Assembly (NCBI RefSeq): GCF_008000995.1
Contig: NZ_CP042828.1
Coordinates: forward strand, 868,001 to 932,000
Direction: 5' to 3'
DNA length: 64,000 bases
Source of the DNA: Ruania zhangjianzhongii
GTDB taxonomy: Bacteria > Actinomycetota > Actinomycetes > Actinomycetales > Beutenbergiaceae
The first letter of the stretch is position 1. Each line of letters opens with the position of its first letter. The notes beneath the pieces were generated by a model. The model saw only the letters and a list, made by a program, of their open reading frames with translations, did not search any database and had not been told where the DNA came from. Shown piece after piece: positions 1 through 8,966 of the stretch. The position numbers and the translations under genes were made by a program.

Positions 1-581
1 AGCAGATCGGCCGGGAGTCGATCTGCCTCGCGGCCGTGGTGCGGGTTCAGGTCGAAACGGACGCAGGCGAGGGCGAGCAGCTGGTCGCGCAGATGATCGA
101 GCATCATCACCGCCTGCCAGGTGCGGGACCGGGCGATGGCCGAGCGTGCATGCAGTGCATACAACCAGGCCATCCCCACCAGGTGGCCGACGTCCGGATT
201 CTTCGGGGAGGTGGAGGGCTGCGGTGTCCCGAACAGCAGCTCGAACTCGGGCTCGGTGCCGCGGAACTCGTCCTCCGGCCAGAAGGACAGATCCACCTGC
301 AGTGACGAGGCGAGCAGGAACACCCGGTACAGCACCCCACCGGCGATCACGTCCAGGTGGTCGGCCGCGCCCTCGCGGTAGAGCCGGTCGGTCCACCGCG
401 CCGCCACCGCGTCCGGGTCGGCGTCCCGAGCGATCTGCAGCACCAGGTCAATGTCCGACCAGACATCCTCCCGGCCGGCGGCCGCGGACCCGACGAGAGC
501 GGCTCCGACCACCTCCGGGTCGTCGTGGGCTGCCTCGATCAACGCCTCGCGCAGCCGGGTTCGTTCGGTCGGGGTGAACAT
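1..581 (-). CDS. nucleotidyltransferase-domain protein (3' end outside window)
   Basis: The reverse strand is open from an ATG at 581 through the window edge, giving 193 codons without a stop; the C-terminus lies outside. Near residue 27 it reads GSAAAGREDVWSDIDL, the GS-x10-D-x-D signature of the polymerase-beta-type nucleotidyltransferase fold, in which the two Asp bind the metal. Such proteins include aminoglycoside adenylyltransferases and MNT-type antitoxins. The region after the motif (FWPEDEFRG, followed by helices) fits a stand-alone minimal nucleotidyltransferase acting on a small molecule. No partner gene is visible inside the window. The substrate cannot be told from sequence. The fold is clear, the specific role is not. 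Confidence 0.75.
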   Translation of the reverse strand, partial: MFTPTERTRLREALIEAAHDDPEVVGAALVGSAAAGREDVWSDIDLVLQIARDADPDAVAARWTDRLYREGAADHLDVIAGGVLYRVFLLASSLQVDLSFWPEDEFRGTEPEFELLFGTPQPSTSPKNPDVGHLVGMAWLYALHARSAIARSRTWQAVMMLDHLRDQLLALACVRFDLNPHHGREADRLPADL

Positions 582-626
582 GGGCGCACGCTACCGGAGG
601 CAGACGTGCTGTCGGGGCGCCCGCCA

Positions 627-665
627 CACGTGCGGCGGACGCCCCTCCTGCGTCCGCCGCACGTG
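627..665 (-). terminator. perfect 16-bp hairpin after the sigma-factor operon
   Basis: Arms 627-642 and 650-665 are exact reverse complements around a 7-nt loop. The hairpin lies just beyond the stop of the membrane protein that ends at 775 and before the next reverse-strand gene. There is no T-run, so this would be an intrinsic terminator of the tail-less kind common in actinobacteria. Confidence 0.6.
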
Positions 666-774
666 CGCCCTGGTCCGGGTGACCGCCCCCGCGGGTCGCG
701 AATGCTCTCCGGTGCGGCCAGACCAGCAGGTTCAGCCGCTTCATCGAGCCTTCGCGACGGGGGTGGTCACTCGG

Positions 775-2007
775 TCACTCGGTCACCTCGATGGTCTGCC
801 CCTCGGTGACTGCGAGCACTGCTCGCTCGCCGCTGTCCCAGTACGGGCCGGCGTCCAGCAGCAGCACGTAGGCGGTGTACGCACCGGCCGGCACGCTCGG
901 CCCGACCCCGTTCCAGGAGTCGTCGCAGACGTCCCACAGCTGGTGACCGCCGGACTGGGTGATCTCCGCACCGGGCGGCAGGCTGGTCTCCACCACATGG
1001 TCGCTGCCGAGCATCGCGGGGGAGACCACCGTTCCGTCCTGAACCAGCACCACCTGGGTGTAGGTGTCTGCGGTCAGCTCCTCCGCGGAGGTGTTCGCCA
1101 AGGTGAGTTCGGTGCTCAACCCGCCGGTCGATCCGTCCGGGGACGCCTGGTAGGGCCCGGAGTCGAAGTCCGCGGTCACGTCCCAACCGGTGTTGCCGGT
1201 GGGCGGCTCCCACGCCTGCCCACAGGTCGGCTCATATGACTCCGGCGCAGAGATCTCCGCACCCGAATCGGGCGACTCGCTCTCGTCGTCGGAGGCGTCG
1301 GAGTCGTCCGAGGTGTCCTCCCCCGACTCGTCGCGGGTGGCCGTGATCTCGCCGTTCTCGAACGTCATTTCGATCGGATCGGCGAGCTGCCAGGTGCCTC
1401 CGGCATCGGTGGCAAAGGCATCGGTGGAGAACGTGCCCACCGCCAGCTCTGCGGTCCCGGAGAAGCCGTCTTCGCACAGCACCAGATCATCCAGACCGCG
1501 GGTGAGGGAGGCACCCTCCCCGGCAGAGAGCGCGAGCTCCCCGTCGGCAGCACCCTCGGAGTAGGCGATCACCTCGTTGCTCCCGGGCGCGGTGACCGCC
1601 AGGTCCACCGCCGGGGACAGGGTCAGCTCGTGCTCCGAACGGATGGTGATATCCAGGGTGAGGTCACCGCTCAGCTGTGCTTCGCCGTCGAGAATCTGTG
1701 CATCCCCGGCGATCGAGTCCAGACCCGCCCCGCACCAGTGGGCGTCCACCGGTGCAGTGCTCTGCTCCTCGGTGGGCGCCGGAACCGGCGGGTCGGTGGC
1801 CGGCGGGGGAGCGGGCCGGTCCCACGGCCCGCCCACCTGCCAGACCACCAGGCCCGCGGCTACCACGGTCACCGCACCAGCCGCCTGGGTGGCGGCCCGG
1901 CGCCGGCGGCGGCGCCGCACCCGGTCCACCAGGCCCCCGAGCCGCGCTTCCAGCGGGTTGCCGGCATCGCGCTGGGCATCGGCCTGCAGCCATTCCTCGA
2001 TGTTCAT
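775..2007 (-). CDS. single-pass membrane protein paired with a SigE-type sigma factor
   Basis: 410 aa. Residues 1-40 are cytoplasmic and end in a run of Arg. Residues about 41-58 form one membrane segment. The rest is predicted outside: a first Cys-containing domain, a Ser/Asp/Glu-rich linker (about residues 225-260), then a second domain with Ig-like beta alternation resembling BsuPI-type inhibitors. The start ATG overlaps the stop of the sigma gene by 4 nt, so the two are translationally coupled. That arrangement is typical of a sigma factor with a membrane anti-sigma or sensor partner, but I see no zinc-binding ZAS motif (HxxxCxxC). An anti-sigma role is inferred from context only; it may simply be a co-expressed envelope protein. 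Confidence 0.7.
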   Translation of the reverse strand: MNIEEWLQADAQRDAGNPLEARLGGLVDRVRRRRRRRAATQAAGAVTVVAAGLVVWQVGGPWDRPAPPPATDPPVPAPTEEQSTAPVDAHWCGAGLDSIAGDAQILDGEAQLSGDLTLDITIRSEHELTLSPAVDLAVTAPGSNEVIAYSEGAADGELALSAGEGASLTRGLDDLVLCEDGFSGTAELAVGTFSTDAFATDAGGTWQLADPIEMTFENGEITATRDESGEDTSDDSDASDDESESPDSGAEISAPESYEPTCGQAWEPPTGNTGWDVTADFDSGPYQASPDGSTGGLSTELTLANTSAEELTADTYTQVVLVQDGTVVSPAMLGSDHVVETSLPPGAEITQSGGHQLWDVCDDSWNGVGPSVPAGAYTAYVLLLDAGPYWDSGERAVLAVTEGQTIEVTE

Positions 2008-2507
2008 GCCCGCTCTCCTTCCAGCTGCAGCTGGGCAGCCAGCCGCTGGTTCGCCTCGTGCAGGTACCGCTTCACGGTCCCGGTCGCCAGCCCCAGCTCG
2101 TCCCCGGTCTGCTCGATCGTCAGATCGGCGTAGAACCGCAGCACCACACAGGCCCGTTGCCGTGGCGGCAGGGTAGTCAGCGCTCTGGCCACGTCCACCC
2201 GGGTGCCCGCCGACTCGTCGTGGTGCTCCTGGCCCGAGTCGAACAGGTGCTGTACCGCCCGCCAGCGTCTACCCCGGCGGTAGGTGTCCAGGTACAGCGT
2301 CATGATCGCGCGGCGCACGTAGGCCTCGGCGTACTCCGGTCCCTCCGCGCTCTGGCTGCGGCGGAACCGGGTGAACACTTTGGTCAGCGCCTCCTGCACC
2401 AGGTCCTCGCCGTCACTGGTGTTCCCGCACAGCAACGCGGCGTACCTGGTCAAGGTTGCTCCCCGGGCGCGCACCAGTTCGGTGAGCACTCCCTCCCAAT
2501 GTGCCAA
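2004..2507 (-). CDS. SigE-family RNA polymerase sigma factor
   Basis: 167 aa, the usual length for the actinobacterial SigE (ECF-like) family. Region 2 is around residues 15-75 (ALLCGNTSDGEDLVQEAL; YVRRAIMTLYLDTYRR) and region 4 around 110-160 (LPPRQRACVVLRFYADLTIEQTG, then GTVKRYLHEA as the -35 recognition helix). It would direct RNA polymerase to a small regulon. The start shown is a TTG preceded by an AGGAGG-type ribosome binding site; no in-frame ATG lies nearby. It is the first gene of a two-gene operon with the membrane protein at 775-2007, overlapping it by 4 nt. The signal it responds to is not visible. Confidence 0.88.
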   Translation of the reverse strand: MAHWEGVLTELVRARGATLTRYAALLCGNTSDGEDLVQEALTKVFTRFRRSQSAEGPEYAEAYVRRAIMTLYLDTYRRGRRWRAVQHLFDSGQEHHDESAGTRVDVARALTTLPPRQRACVVLRFYADLTIEQTGDELGLATGTVKRYLHEANQRLAAQLQLEGERA

Positions 2508-2748
2508 CTCCCCCTCCTCGGGTCAGCCGTACGGGCTTTCACTGAGGTCAACGCTCAGCTCGACGCGATGGTTGGGTCTGATTCTGGATCAGTTTCCACC
2601 GGGTCCGCCCGGTGATTTTGCCCGCGGCGTGCCTGCTCGACGACTCGCGCTTGGCGAACAATGGATTCAGGCACCCCGATTTGGTGGATACACTCGCACC
2701 GTTCCCGGATTTCCCCGGGGGAGAACCCGGTTTCGTCGAGGAGGACGG

Positions 2749-5052
2749 ATGCTCACGCTCGGAACCACGAGCCTCGTCATCGTGTCGGTGATCGCAGCTA
2801 TCGCGATCGCAGCCCTGGTCTTCGCTGTCGCCCTCCGGCGGCAGGTGCTGGCCGCAGGGGAGGGCACCAGCGCGATGCAAACGATCGCCACTGCTATCCA
2901 AGAGGGCGCATCGGCTTACCTGAACCGACAGTTCCGCACCCTGGCGCTGTTCGCCGTCGTCGTGTTCGGCCTACTCTTCCTGCTCCCGGGAGACACCGGG
3001 ATCAGGGTCGGCCGTTCGATCGCATTCCTCTTCGGGGCCGCGTTCTCAGCCGCGATCGGTTACCTCGGCATGTCCCTGGCCACCCGCGCGAACCTGCGGG
3101 TGGCCGCGGCGGCCACCGGCAAGAACGGGATGGCCGAAGGGTCTCGAATCGCGTTCCGCACCGGCGGAGTGGTCGGGATGTGCGTGGTGGGCCTCGGCCT
3201 GCTGGGCGCCGCAGCGGTGGTGCTGATCTTCCGTGGCGACGCGCCCGCAGTGCTGGAGGGCTTCGGCTTCGGCGCCGCCCTGCTGGCAATGTTCATGCGG
3301 GTCGGCGGCGGGATCTTCACCAAGGCCGCCGACGTCGGTGCCGACCTGGTCGGCAAGGTCGAGCAGGGTATCCCGGAGGACGACCCGCGCAACGCCGCCA
3401 CTATCGCCGACAACGTCGGCGACAACGTGGGCGACTGCGCCGGGATGGCTGCCGACCTGTTCGAGTCCTATGCGGTCACGCTGGTGGCCGCCCTCATCCT
3501 CGGTAAGGCCACGATGGGCGAGGCCGGTCTGGTCTTCCCGCTGATCGTCACCGCGATCGGCGCCCTGGTCGCCGTGCTCGGTGTCTTCATCACCAAGGTC
3601 CGCGGCAGTGAGAACGGTCTGACGGCGATCTACCGCGGCTTCTACATCTCCGCCCTGATCGGGGCGGTGCTGGCGGCGATCGCGGCGTTCGTCTACCTGC
3701 CTTCCAGCTTCGGCGCGCTCGACGGTGTGGGTGAGGCGCTCGCCGACCACGGCGGCGATCCTCGCCTCGTCTCGGCGCTCGCCGTGGTGGTCGGCGTGGT
3801 GCTCGCCGGGGTGATCCTCGCGGTCACCGGGCACTTCACCGGGACCACCTCGAAGCCCACCCGCACCGTGGCCGCCACCTCCAAGACCGGTGCAGCCACT
3901 GTGGTGCTCTCCGGCATCGGAGTAGGATTCGAGTCCGCGGTCTACACCGCAGGCATCATCGCCGCCGCCCTGTGCGGGCTGTTCCTGCTCGCCGGCGGCT
4001 CGGTGTGGCTGTCCCTGTTCCTGATCGCACTGGCCGGCTGCGGTCTGCTCACCACGGTGGGCGTGATCGTGGCGATGGACACGTTCGGCCCGGTCAGCGA
4101 CAACGCCCAGGGCATCGCCGAGATGTCCGGCGATGTGGACGAAGAGGGCGCCCAGATCCTCACCGACCTGGACGCCGCCGGCAACACCACCAAGGCGATC
4201 ACCAAGGGCATCGCGATCGCGACTGCCGTGCTCGCCGCCACCGCACTGTTCGGCTCCTACGGTGACGCGGTCAGCACCGCGATCGCCTCCGCCGGTGCGA
4301 ACGTGGCCGATATGTCCGATGGCATGATCGCCGCGATGGTGAGCTACGAGATCATCTCCCCGGTCACGCTGGTCGGGGTGATTCTCGGCGCGGCCGTGGT
4401 GTTCCTGTTCTCCGGACTGGCCGTGGATGCGGTCACCCGGGCGGCCGGCGCGATCGTGATGGAGGTGCGCCGGCAGTTCAAGGAGCACCCCGGCATCATG
4501 ACCGGCGAGACCCGCCCCGAGTACGGCCGGGTGGTGGACATCTGCACCAAGGACTCCCTGCGCGAGCTGGTCACCCCGGGGCTGCTGGCTGCGTTCGCAC
4601 CGATCGCCGTGGGCTTCGGCCTCGGGGTCGGGCCACTGGCCGGGTTCCTCGGTGGCGCGATCGCCGCCGGTGTACTGATGGCGGTGTTCCTGGCCAACTC
4701 CGGCGGCGCGTGGGACAACGCGAAGAAGATCGTCGAGGACGGGCACTACGGCGGGAAGAACTCCAGCGCGCACGAAGCCACGATCATCGGTGACACCGTC
4801 GGTGACCCGTTCAAGGACACCGCTGGGCCGGCGATCAACCCGCTGATCAAGGTGATGAACCTGGTGTCGCTGCTGATCGCCCCTGCAGTCGTGGTGATGA
4901 GCGTGCCGGCGGATGCCAACCACACCCTGCGGATCGTGATCGCGCTGGTCGCCGGGCTGATCGCGGTCGGTGCGATCGCCGTCTCCAAGATCCGGGGCAC
5001 CGGTGTGGTGCTTGAGGACGGCGTGGACGAGAAGGCCGGCGCCCGCCCCTGA
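2749..5052 (+). CDS. hppA: K+-independent H+-translocating pyrophosphatase
   Basis: 767 aa with about 16 hydrophobic segments, the normal size for membrane-bound pyrophosphatases, which couple PPi hydrolysis to proton export. Catalytic motifs are intact: DVGADLVGKVE near residue 194 and DNVGDNVGD shortly after, with further Asp/Lys clusters near the C-terminus (DNAKK, GDTVGDPFKDT). The sequence GNTTKAIT (about 478-485) has Lys at the position that is Ala in K+-dependent enzymes and Thr three residues on, the known pair that marks K+-independent H+ pumps. The ATG at 2749 follows a GAGGAGG site; upstream in-frame codons lack coding character. No partner genes; likely monocistronic. Confidence 0.96.
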   Translation: MLTLGTTSLVIVSVIAAIAIAALVFAVALRRQVLAAGEGTSAMQTIATAIQEGASAYLNRQFRTLALFAVVVFGLLFLLPGDTGIRVGRSIAFLFGAAFSAAIGYLGMSLATRANLRVAAAATGKNGMAEGSRIAFRTGGVVGMCVVGLGLLGAAAVVLIFRGDAPAVLEGFGFGAALLAMFMRVGGGIFTKAADVGADLVGKVEQGIPEDDPRNAATIADNVGDNVGDCAGMAADLFESYAVTLVAALILGKATMGEAGLVFPLIVTAIGALVAVLGVFITKVRGSENGLTAIYRGFYISALIGAVLAAIAAFVYLPSSFGALDGVGEALADHGGDPRLVSALAVVVGVVLAGVILAVTGHFTGTTSKPTRTVAATSKTGAATVVLSGIGVGFESAVYTAGIIAAALCGLFLLAGGSVWLSLFLIALAGCGLLTTVGVIVAMDTFGPVSDNAQGIAEMSGDVDEEGAQILTDLDAAGNTTKAITKGIAIATAVLAATALFGSYGDAVSTAIASAGANVADMSDGMIAAMVSYEIISPVTLVGVILGAAVVFLFSGLAVDAVTRAAGAIVMEVRRQFKEHPGIMTGETRPEYGRVVDICTKDSLRELVTPGLLAAFAPIAVGFGLGVGPLAGFLGGAIAAGVLMAVFLANSGGAWDNAKKIVEDGHYGGKNSSAHEATIIGDTVGDPFKDTAGPAINPLIKVMNLVSLLIAPAVVVMSVPADANHTLRIVIALVAGLIAVGAIAVSKIRGTGVVLEDGVDEKAGARP

Positions 5053-5122
5053 CTGGCCCGGCCGCCCACCCGGTGGGCTCGCTGGCGCCGGGGCTCGCCG
5101 CCGAGTGGGGGAGACTGGGGTG

Positions 5123-5926
5123 GTGAGTGCTCCCGTCCCCGCTGCCCGCACCGCCCTGGTCACCGGCGCCTCTCGCGGGATCGGCGCCGCACTGGCCCGC
5201 AGCCTCGCGGCCGCCGGGCTGGACGTAGCGCTGCTGGCCCGCGATGCCGACCGGCTCACCGGCGTGGCCGCGGAGGTCGAAGCGGCCGGCCGGCGGGCGG
5301 TGGCGCTCGCCGCCGACGTCACCGACCGAGTGGCCGTGGAGGCGGCGGTGAACGAAGCCGAGTTCGCCCTCGGCAGCATCGACCTGCTGGTGAACAACGC
5401 CGGGCTGGTCGACACCGAGGTCCCGCTCTGGGAAGCCGACCCGGAGGAGTTCGCCCGGGTGCTCACCACCAACGTCTACGGTCCGTTCCTGCTCGCCCGC
5501 GCCGTGGTGCCAGGAATGCTGGCCCGCGGCGGCGGCCGAGTGGTGGACCTCAGCTCCGGCTCCGGCACCCGCGACTCACCGGTGATGCCCGGCTACAACA
5601 CCTCCAAGACCGCCTTGTTCCGGATCGGCGGTGGGCTGCACGCCGCCGGCTTCGATCGCGGGCTGCGTGCCTTCGAGGTCGCACCTGGGGTGGTGGCCAC
5701 CGATATGTCCACCGGGATGGCGATGCACGCCGACCGCACCGACTGGACCCCGCCGGAGGCCGTCGGCGAGCTCGTGGCAGCGATCGCTGCCGGTGACCTG
5801 GACCCCCTGTCCGGCTGCTACCTGCGCGCCGGTACCGACACCCTCGCCGCACTGCGCGAGCGTGCCGCTGCCGGCCCTCCGGCCGGGCGGCGCCTGGTGG
5901 TCACCGACTGGGATTCTCCGAGCTGA
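5123..5926 (+). CDS. short-chain dehydrogenase/reductase
   Basis: 267 aa. It has a Rossmann nucleotide-binding motif TGASRGIG near the N-terminus, NNAG in the middle, the catalytic Ser in DLSSGSG, and a Tyr-x3-Lys pair in YNTSK, so it is an active classical SDR using NAD(P)H. An Arg after the third strand (LLARDADRL) slightly favours NADP(H). The substrate is unknown. Two adjacent GTG codons (5120 and 5123) follow a GGGGGAG site; I chose the second. The 3' end overlaps the convergent MFS gene by 26 nt. Confidence 0.87.
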   Translation: MSAPVPAARTALVTGASRGIGAALARSLAAAGLDVALLARDADRLTGVAAEVEAAGRRAVALAADVTDRVAVEAAVNEAEFALGSIDLLVNNAGLVDTEVPLWEADPEEFARVLTTNVYGPFLLARAVVPGMLARGGGRVVDLSSGSGTRDSPVMPGYNTSKTALFRIGGGLHAAGFDRGLRAFEVAPGVVATDMSTGMAMHADRTDWTPPEAVGELVAAIAAGDLDPLSGCYLRAGTDTLAALRERAAAGPPAGRRLVVTDWDSPS

Positions 5927-7247
5927 CCTTCACGAACAGCATCAGCACCGCCCCCACGGCCAGCACCAGCACGATCCCGAGGATCCCCCAGTACTGCGCC
6001 TCCTGAGCGGTGGCCAGCCCGGTCACTGCCATCCCGACGGTGATCGCCACCGACCACATCCCCGGGGCCATGAAGCTCACCGCCCGGCCGGTGGTGGCGT
6101 ACAGCCCGAACACCTCCCCTTCCCGCCCGGCCGGGATAAGCCGCGCGAGGAACGTACGGGAAGCGGACTGCGCCGGCCCCACACAGACCGCCATGATCAG
6201 GCCGAGGGACCAGAACACGGTAGGTCCGCCGTCGTGCAGGATAAAGATCGCTACACCCAGGATCACCATCGTGATCAGCGAGGTGAGGATCACCACCCGC
6301 GGCCCGACGGCGTCGTCGATCCGGCCGGCGAGGATCGTGGCGATCCCAGCCACCACATTGGCCACCACACCGAAGATGATCACGTCCCCCGCGCTGAACC
6401 CGAACGCCCCGGCGGCGATCACCCCGGCGAAGGTGAACACTCCGGCCAGCCCATCGCGGAACACGGCCGAGGCGAGCAGGAAGTAGACCGTGTTCCGGTC
6501 CGCCCGCCACAGGCCGACGATGGTGCCCCACAGCCGCTGGTAGGCGCCGATCAGTCCCACTTTCTCCCGGGTGCGCGACTTCTCCCGAGCATCCTTGACC
6601 ACCCGCAGCACCGGGATGGAGAAGAGCAGCGTCCAGGCGGCGCAGAACAGCATGCTCACCCGCACGTCCAGACCGTTCTCCCCGGTCACGCCGAACAGGC
6701 CCACGTCCGGGTTGATGAACCCGAAGTACACGAACAGCAGCAACACGATGCCGCCGAGATAGCCCATTCCCCAGCCGAGCCCGGAGACCCGGCCCACGTT
6801 CTCCCGGGTGGAGACCTCGGACAGCATCGCGTTGTAGTTCACCCCGGCGAACTCGAAGGCGATGTTTCCCGCCGCCAGCAGCACCAGGCCCAGCCAGAGG
6901 TACTCCGGAGCGGGCAGCACGAAGAACAGACCCGCGGAAGCGAGGATCACCAGCACCGTGTTCACCCCGAGCCACAGGGTGCGCCGCCCGGCACGGTCCG
7001 CGCTCTGCCCGGCGACCGGGGCGAACAGCGCGATCAGCAGCCCGGCGCCGGCGAGCACCCAGCCCAGGTTCCGGTCCGCCTCTGGCCCGAACGCGTCCGA
7101 GGTGATGTACACCGTGAACACGAACGTGGTGATCACTGCGTTGAACGCCGCCGACCCCCAGTCCCACAACGACCAGGCGAGCACCGGAACTGTGAGCAGC
7201 CGGCGGGGGCGGGTCGGGTCCGCGTCCGCCGAGGAGGGGGTGGTCAT
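5901..7247 (-). CDS. MFS transporter, UMF1/Atg22-like
   Basis: 448 aa with about 12 membrane segments. The start (VPVLAWSLWDWGSAAFNAVITTFVF) matches the Trp-Asp-x-Gly-x-Ala-Phe-Asn signature of the UMF1/Atg22-like branch of the major facilitator superfamily, and GQSADRAGRRTLW is the cytoplasmic loop 2-3 motif. Members are putative exporters of amino acids or small metabolites; the substrate here is unknown. It is divergent from the methyltransferase at 7374 and convergent with the SDR. A TACGGT hexamer lies 6 nt before the ATG, so the mRNA may be leaderless, although GGGGGC could also act as a ribosome site. Confidence 0.87.
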   Translation of the reverse strand: MTTPSSADADPTRPRRLLTVPVLAWSLWDWGSAAFNAVITTFVFTVYITSDAFGPEADRNLGWVLAGAGLLIALFAPVAGQSADRAGRRTLWLGVNTVLVILASAGLFFVLPAPEYLWLGLVLLAAGNIAFEFAGVNYNAMLSEVSTRENVGRVSGLGWGMGYLGGIVLLLFVYFGFINPDVGLFGVTGENGLDVRVSMLFCAAWTLLFSIPVLRVVKDAREKSRTREKVGLIGAYQRLWGTIVGLWRADRNTVYFLLASAVFRDGLAGVFTFAGVIAAGAFGFSAGDVIIFGVVANVVAGIATILAGRIDDAVGPRVVILTSLITMVILGVAIFILHDGGPTVFWSLGLIMAVCVGPAQSASRTFLARLIPAGREGEVFGLYATTGRAVSFMAPGMWSVAITVGMAVTGLATAQEAQYWGILGIVLVLAVGAVLMLFVKVSSENPSR

Positions 7248-7259
7248 GCCCCCACCGTA
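7248..7259 (-). promoter_or_regulatory. possible -10 element placing the TSS at the start codon (MFS gene)
   Basis: Reading the reverse strand, TACGGT (7259-7254) is followed by 6 nt and then the ATG. This TANNNT spacing is what leaderless actinobacterial genes show. The -35 is not clear. Confidence 0.3.
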
Positions 7260-7373
7260 TGGACCGCGGGCACCGATCGGGCCAATTTGCCCCCGACATC
7301 CGGTGAACGTGCTCCTCGATGTGGCTACGCTGCAGCGACCAGGCCGTGCAGCAACGTCAGAAGGGGGCAGGCG

Positions 7374-8966
7374 ATGGATGGGTGGCAGGACCGCCCCGTG
7401 GAGCTGGGACGCGCGCTGCGCGAGGACTTCCGCGCCGCGGACTACACCGTGGACCGGCTGGCTGAGCTCCTCGGCGAGCCGGCCACCGCCGCGATGGGCC
7501 GCGAGCAGGTGATCCCGGCGGTGCGCCGCGCCCGCACCCTGACCGACCCGGCGGCCACCCTGGCCCGGCTGTTCATGCTCGGCGACGAGATCCGCCCCAG
7601 TGACCTGCGGGCCGCCCTACCCCGCAGCGCTGACCACGCCGTGGAACTCGGCCTGGTGGCCCCGCGTGCCGGCGGTGCGCTGCGCGCGCTGATGGACCTG
7701 CGCCCGGTGGAGCTGGGGGAGGAGCCGCTGTACCTCGCCGCCGACCTCGGCGAGGCGACCACCGGCCAGGCCGTGGCCGCTGAGCACGTGCTCGGCCTCG
7801 GCGGCGCCTCTCGGACGTTGGTCGAGCTGACCGTGCCTGGTCCGGCCGGCCGGGTGCTGGACCTCGGTACCGGCTGCGGGGTGCAGGCACTCACTCTGGC
7901 CGCTCGCGCACGCAGCGTGGGGAGCGTCGGGGATGTCGGTCCCGCTGGCGACCCCCGCGGCGCCGGCCGGGTCACCGCCACCGACCTCTCCACCCGGGCG
8001 CTGGCCTACGCCGGGTTCAACGCCGCCCTGAACGACCTCGACCTGGACCTGCGGGAGGGGTCGATGCTGGATCCGGTCGCCGGCGAGCAGTTCGACCTGG
8101 TGGTCTCCAACCCGCCGTTCGTGATCACCCCGCGCACCCCCGGCGCCCTGCCCGCCTACACCTACCGGGATGCCGGCGGCACCGGGGACGCGATGGCGCG
8201 CGACCTGGTCACCGGGCTGGCCGACCACCTGGCGCCCGGCGGCATCGCCCAGCTGCTGCTGAACTGGGAGATCCACGATGCGGGCGACCCGTTCGCCCGA
8301 GTGCGCGCCTGGTGCGAGGCCTCGGGCCTGGATGCCTGGGTGATCGGCCGGCAGCGGACCGACCCCTGCGAGTACGCCGAGACCTGGCTACGCGATGGCG
8401 GCATCACCCCGGAGCGGGATCCGGAGGCCTGGCAGCGCGGCTACCTCGCATGGCTGGCGGACTTCGAGGCTCGCGGGGTGGCGGAGATCGGCTTCGGCTA
8501 CCTCACCCTGCACCGGCCCGACCATGGCCCGCACCAGCCGCGGCCGCAGTGGCTGCGCACCGAGGAGGTCGGCCACCGCCCGCCCGGGCCCCTGGGCCAC
8601 ACCATCGCCGCCACTCTGGCCGCCAAGGACGCCCTCGCGGGCCTGGACGACCGGGCGCTCGCCGGTCTCGCCCTCACCGTGGCACCGGACGTCACTGAGG
8701 AGCGGCACTACCGGCCGGGCAGCGCCCACCCCGAGGTGATCATGCTGCACCAGGGCGGCGGGCTGGGCCGGAGCGTGCGCGCCGACACGGCGCTGGCTGC
8801 CGTGGTCGGGGCCAGCGACGGCGACCTCACCGTGACCCAGATCGCCGCTGGTGTGGCGGTGCTCACTGATACCGACCCGGAGGCGGTCGCAGAGAGTGTG
8901 ATTGCTGACATTCGAGGCCTGGTGCTTGACGGATTCCTGCACCTGCCGGGTTACCGTGAAGAATGA
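7374..8966 (+). CDS. SAM-dependent methyltransferase with NPPF motif
   Basis: 530 aa. A Rossmann SAM-binding motif VLDLGTGCGVQAL lies at about 160-172, and an NPPF motif at about 245 (VSNPPFVI). NPPF/NPPY places the target as an amide or amino nitrogen on protein, RNA or DNA, as in PrmC/HemK and RsmC-like enzymes. The N-terminal 150 residues (helical, winged-helix-like) and the C-terminal 180 residues are not part of the catalytic fold and resemble the uncharacterised actinobacterial branch of this family. The ATG at 7374 has a strong AAGGGGGCAGG site; the long in-frame upstream extension is antisense to the MFS gene and was excluded. The stop overlaps the PAP2 start by 4 nt. Confidence 0.88.
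   Translation: MDGWQDRPVELGRALREDFRAADYTVDRLAELLGEPATAAMGREQVIPAVRRARTLTDPAATLARLFMLGDEIRPSDLRAALPRSADHAVELGLVAPRAGGALRALMDLRPVELGEEPLYLAADLGEATTGQAVAAEHVLGLGGASRTLVELTVPGPAGRVLDLGTGCGVQALTLAARARSVGSVGDVGPAGDPRGAGRVTATDLSTRALAYAGFNAALNDLDLDLREGSMLDPVAGEQFDLVVSNPPFVITPRTPGALPAYTYRDAGGTGDAMARDLVTGLADHLAPGGIAQLLLNWEIHDAGDPFARVRAWCEASGLDAWVIGRQRTDPCEYAETWLRDGGITPERDPEAWQRGYLAWLADFEARGVAEIGFGYLTLHRPDHGPHQPRPQWLRTEEVGHRPPGPLGHTIAATLAAKDALAGLDDRALAGLALTVAPDVTEERHYRPGSAHPEVIMLHQGGGLGRSVRADTALAAVVGASDGDLTVTQIAAGVAVLTDTDPEAVAESVIADIRGLVLDGFLHLPGYREE

Noticed and set aside
2371-2748. N-terminal extension of hppA
   Set aside because: In frame but antisense to the sigma gene start, and the ribosome site is directly before 2749.
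3046-5472. 808-codon reverse open frame across hppA
   Set aside because: Shadow of the GC-rich hppA coding strand; low-complexity His/Asp/Gly composition, no ribosome site.
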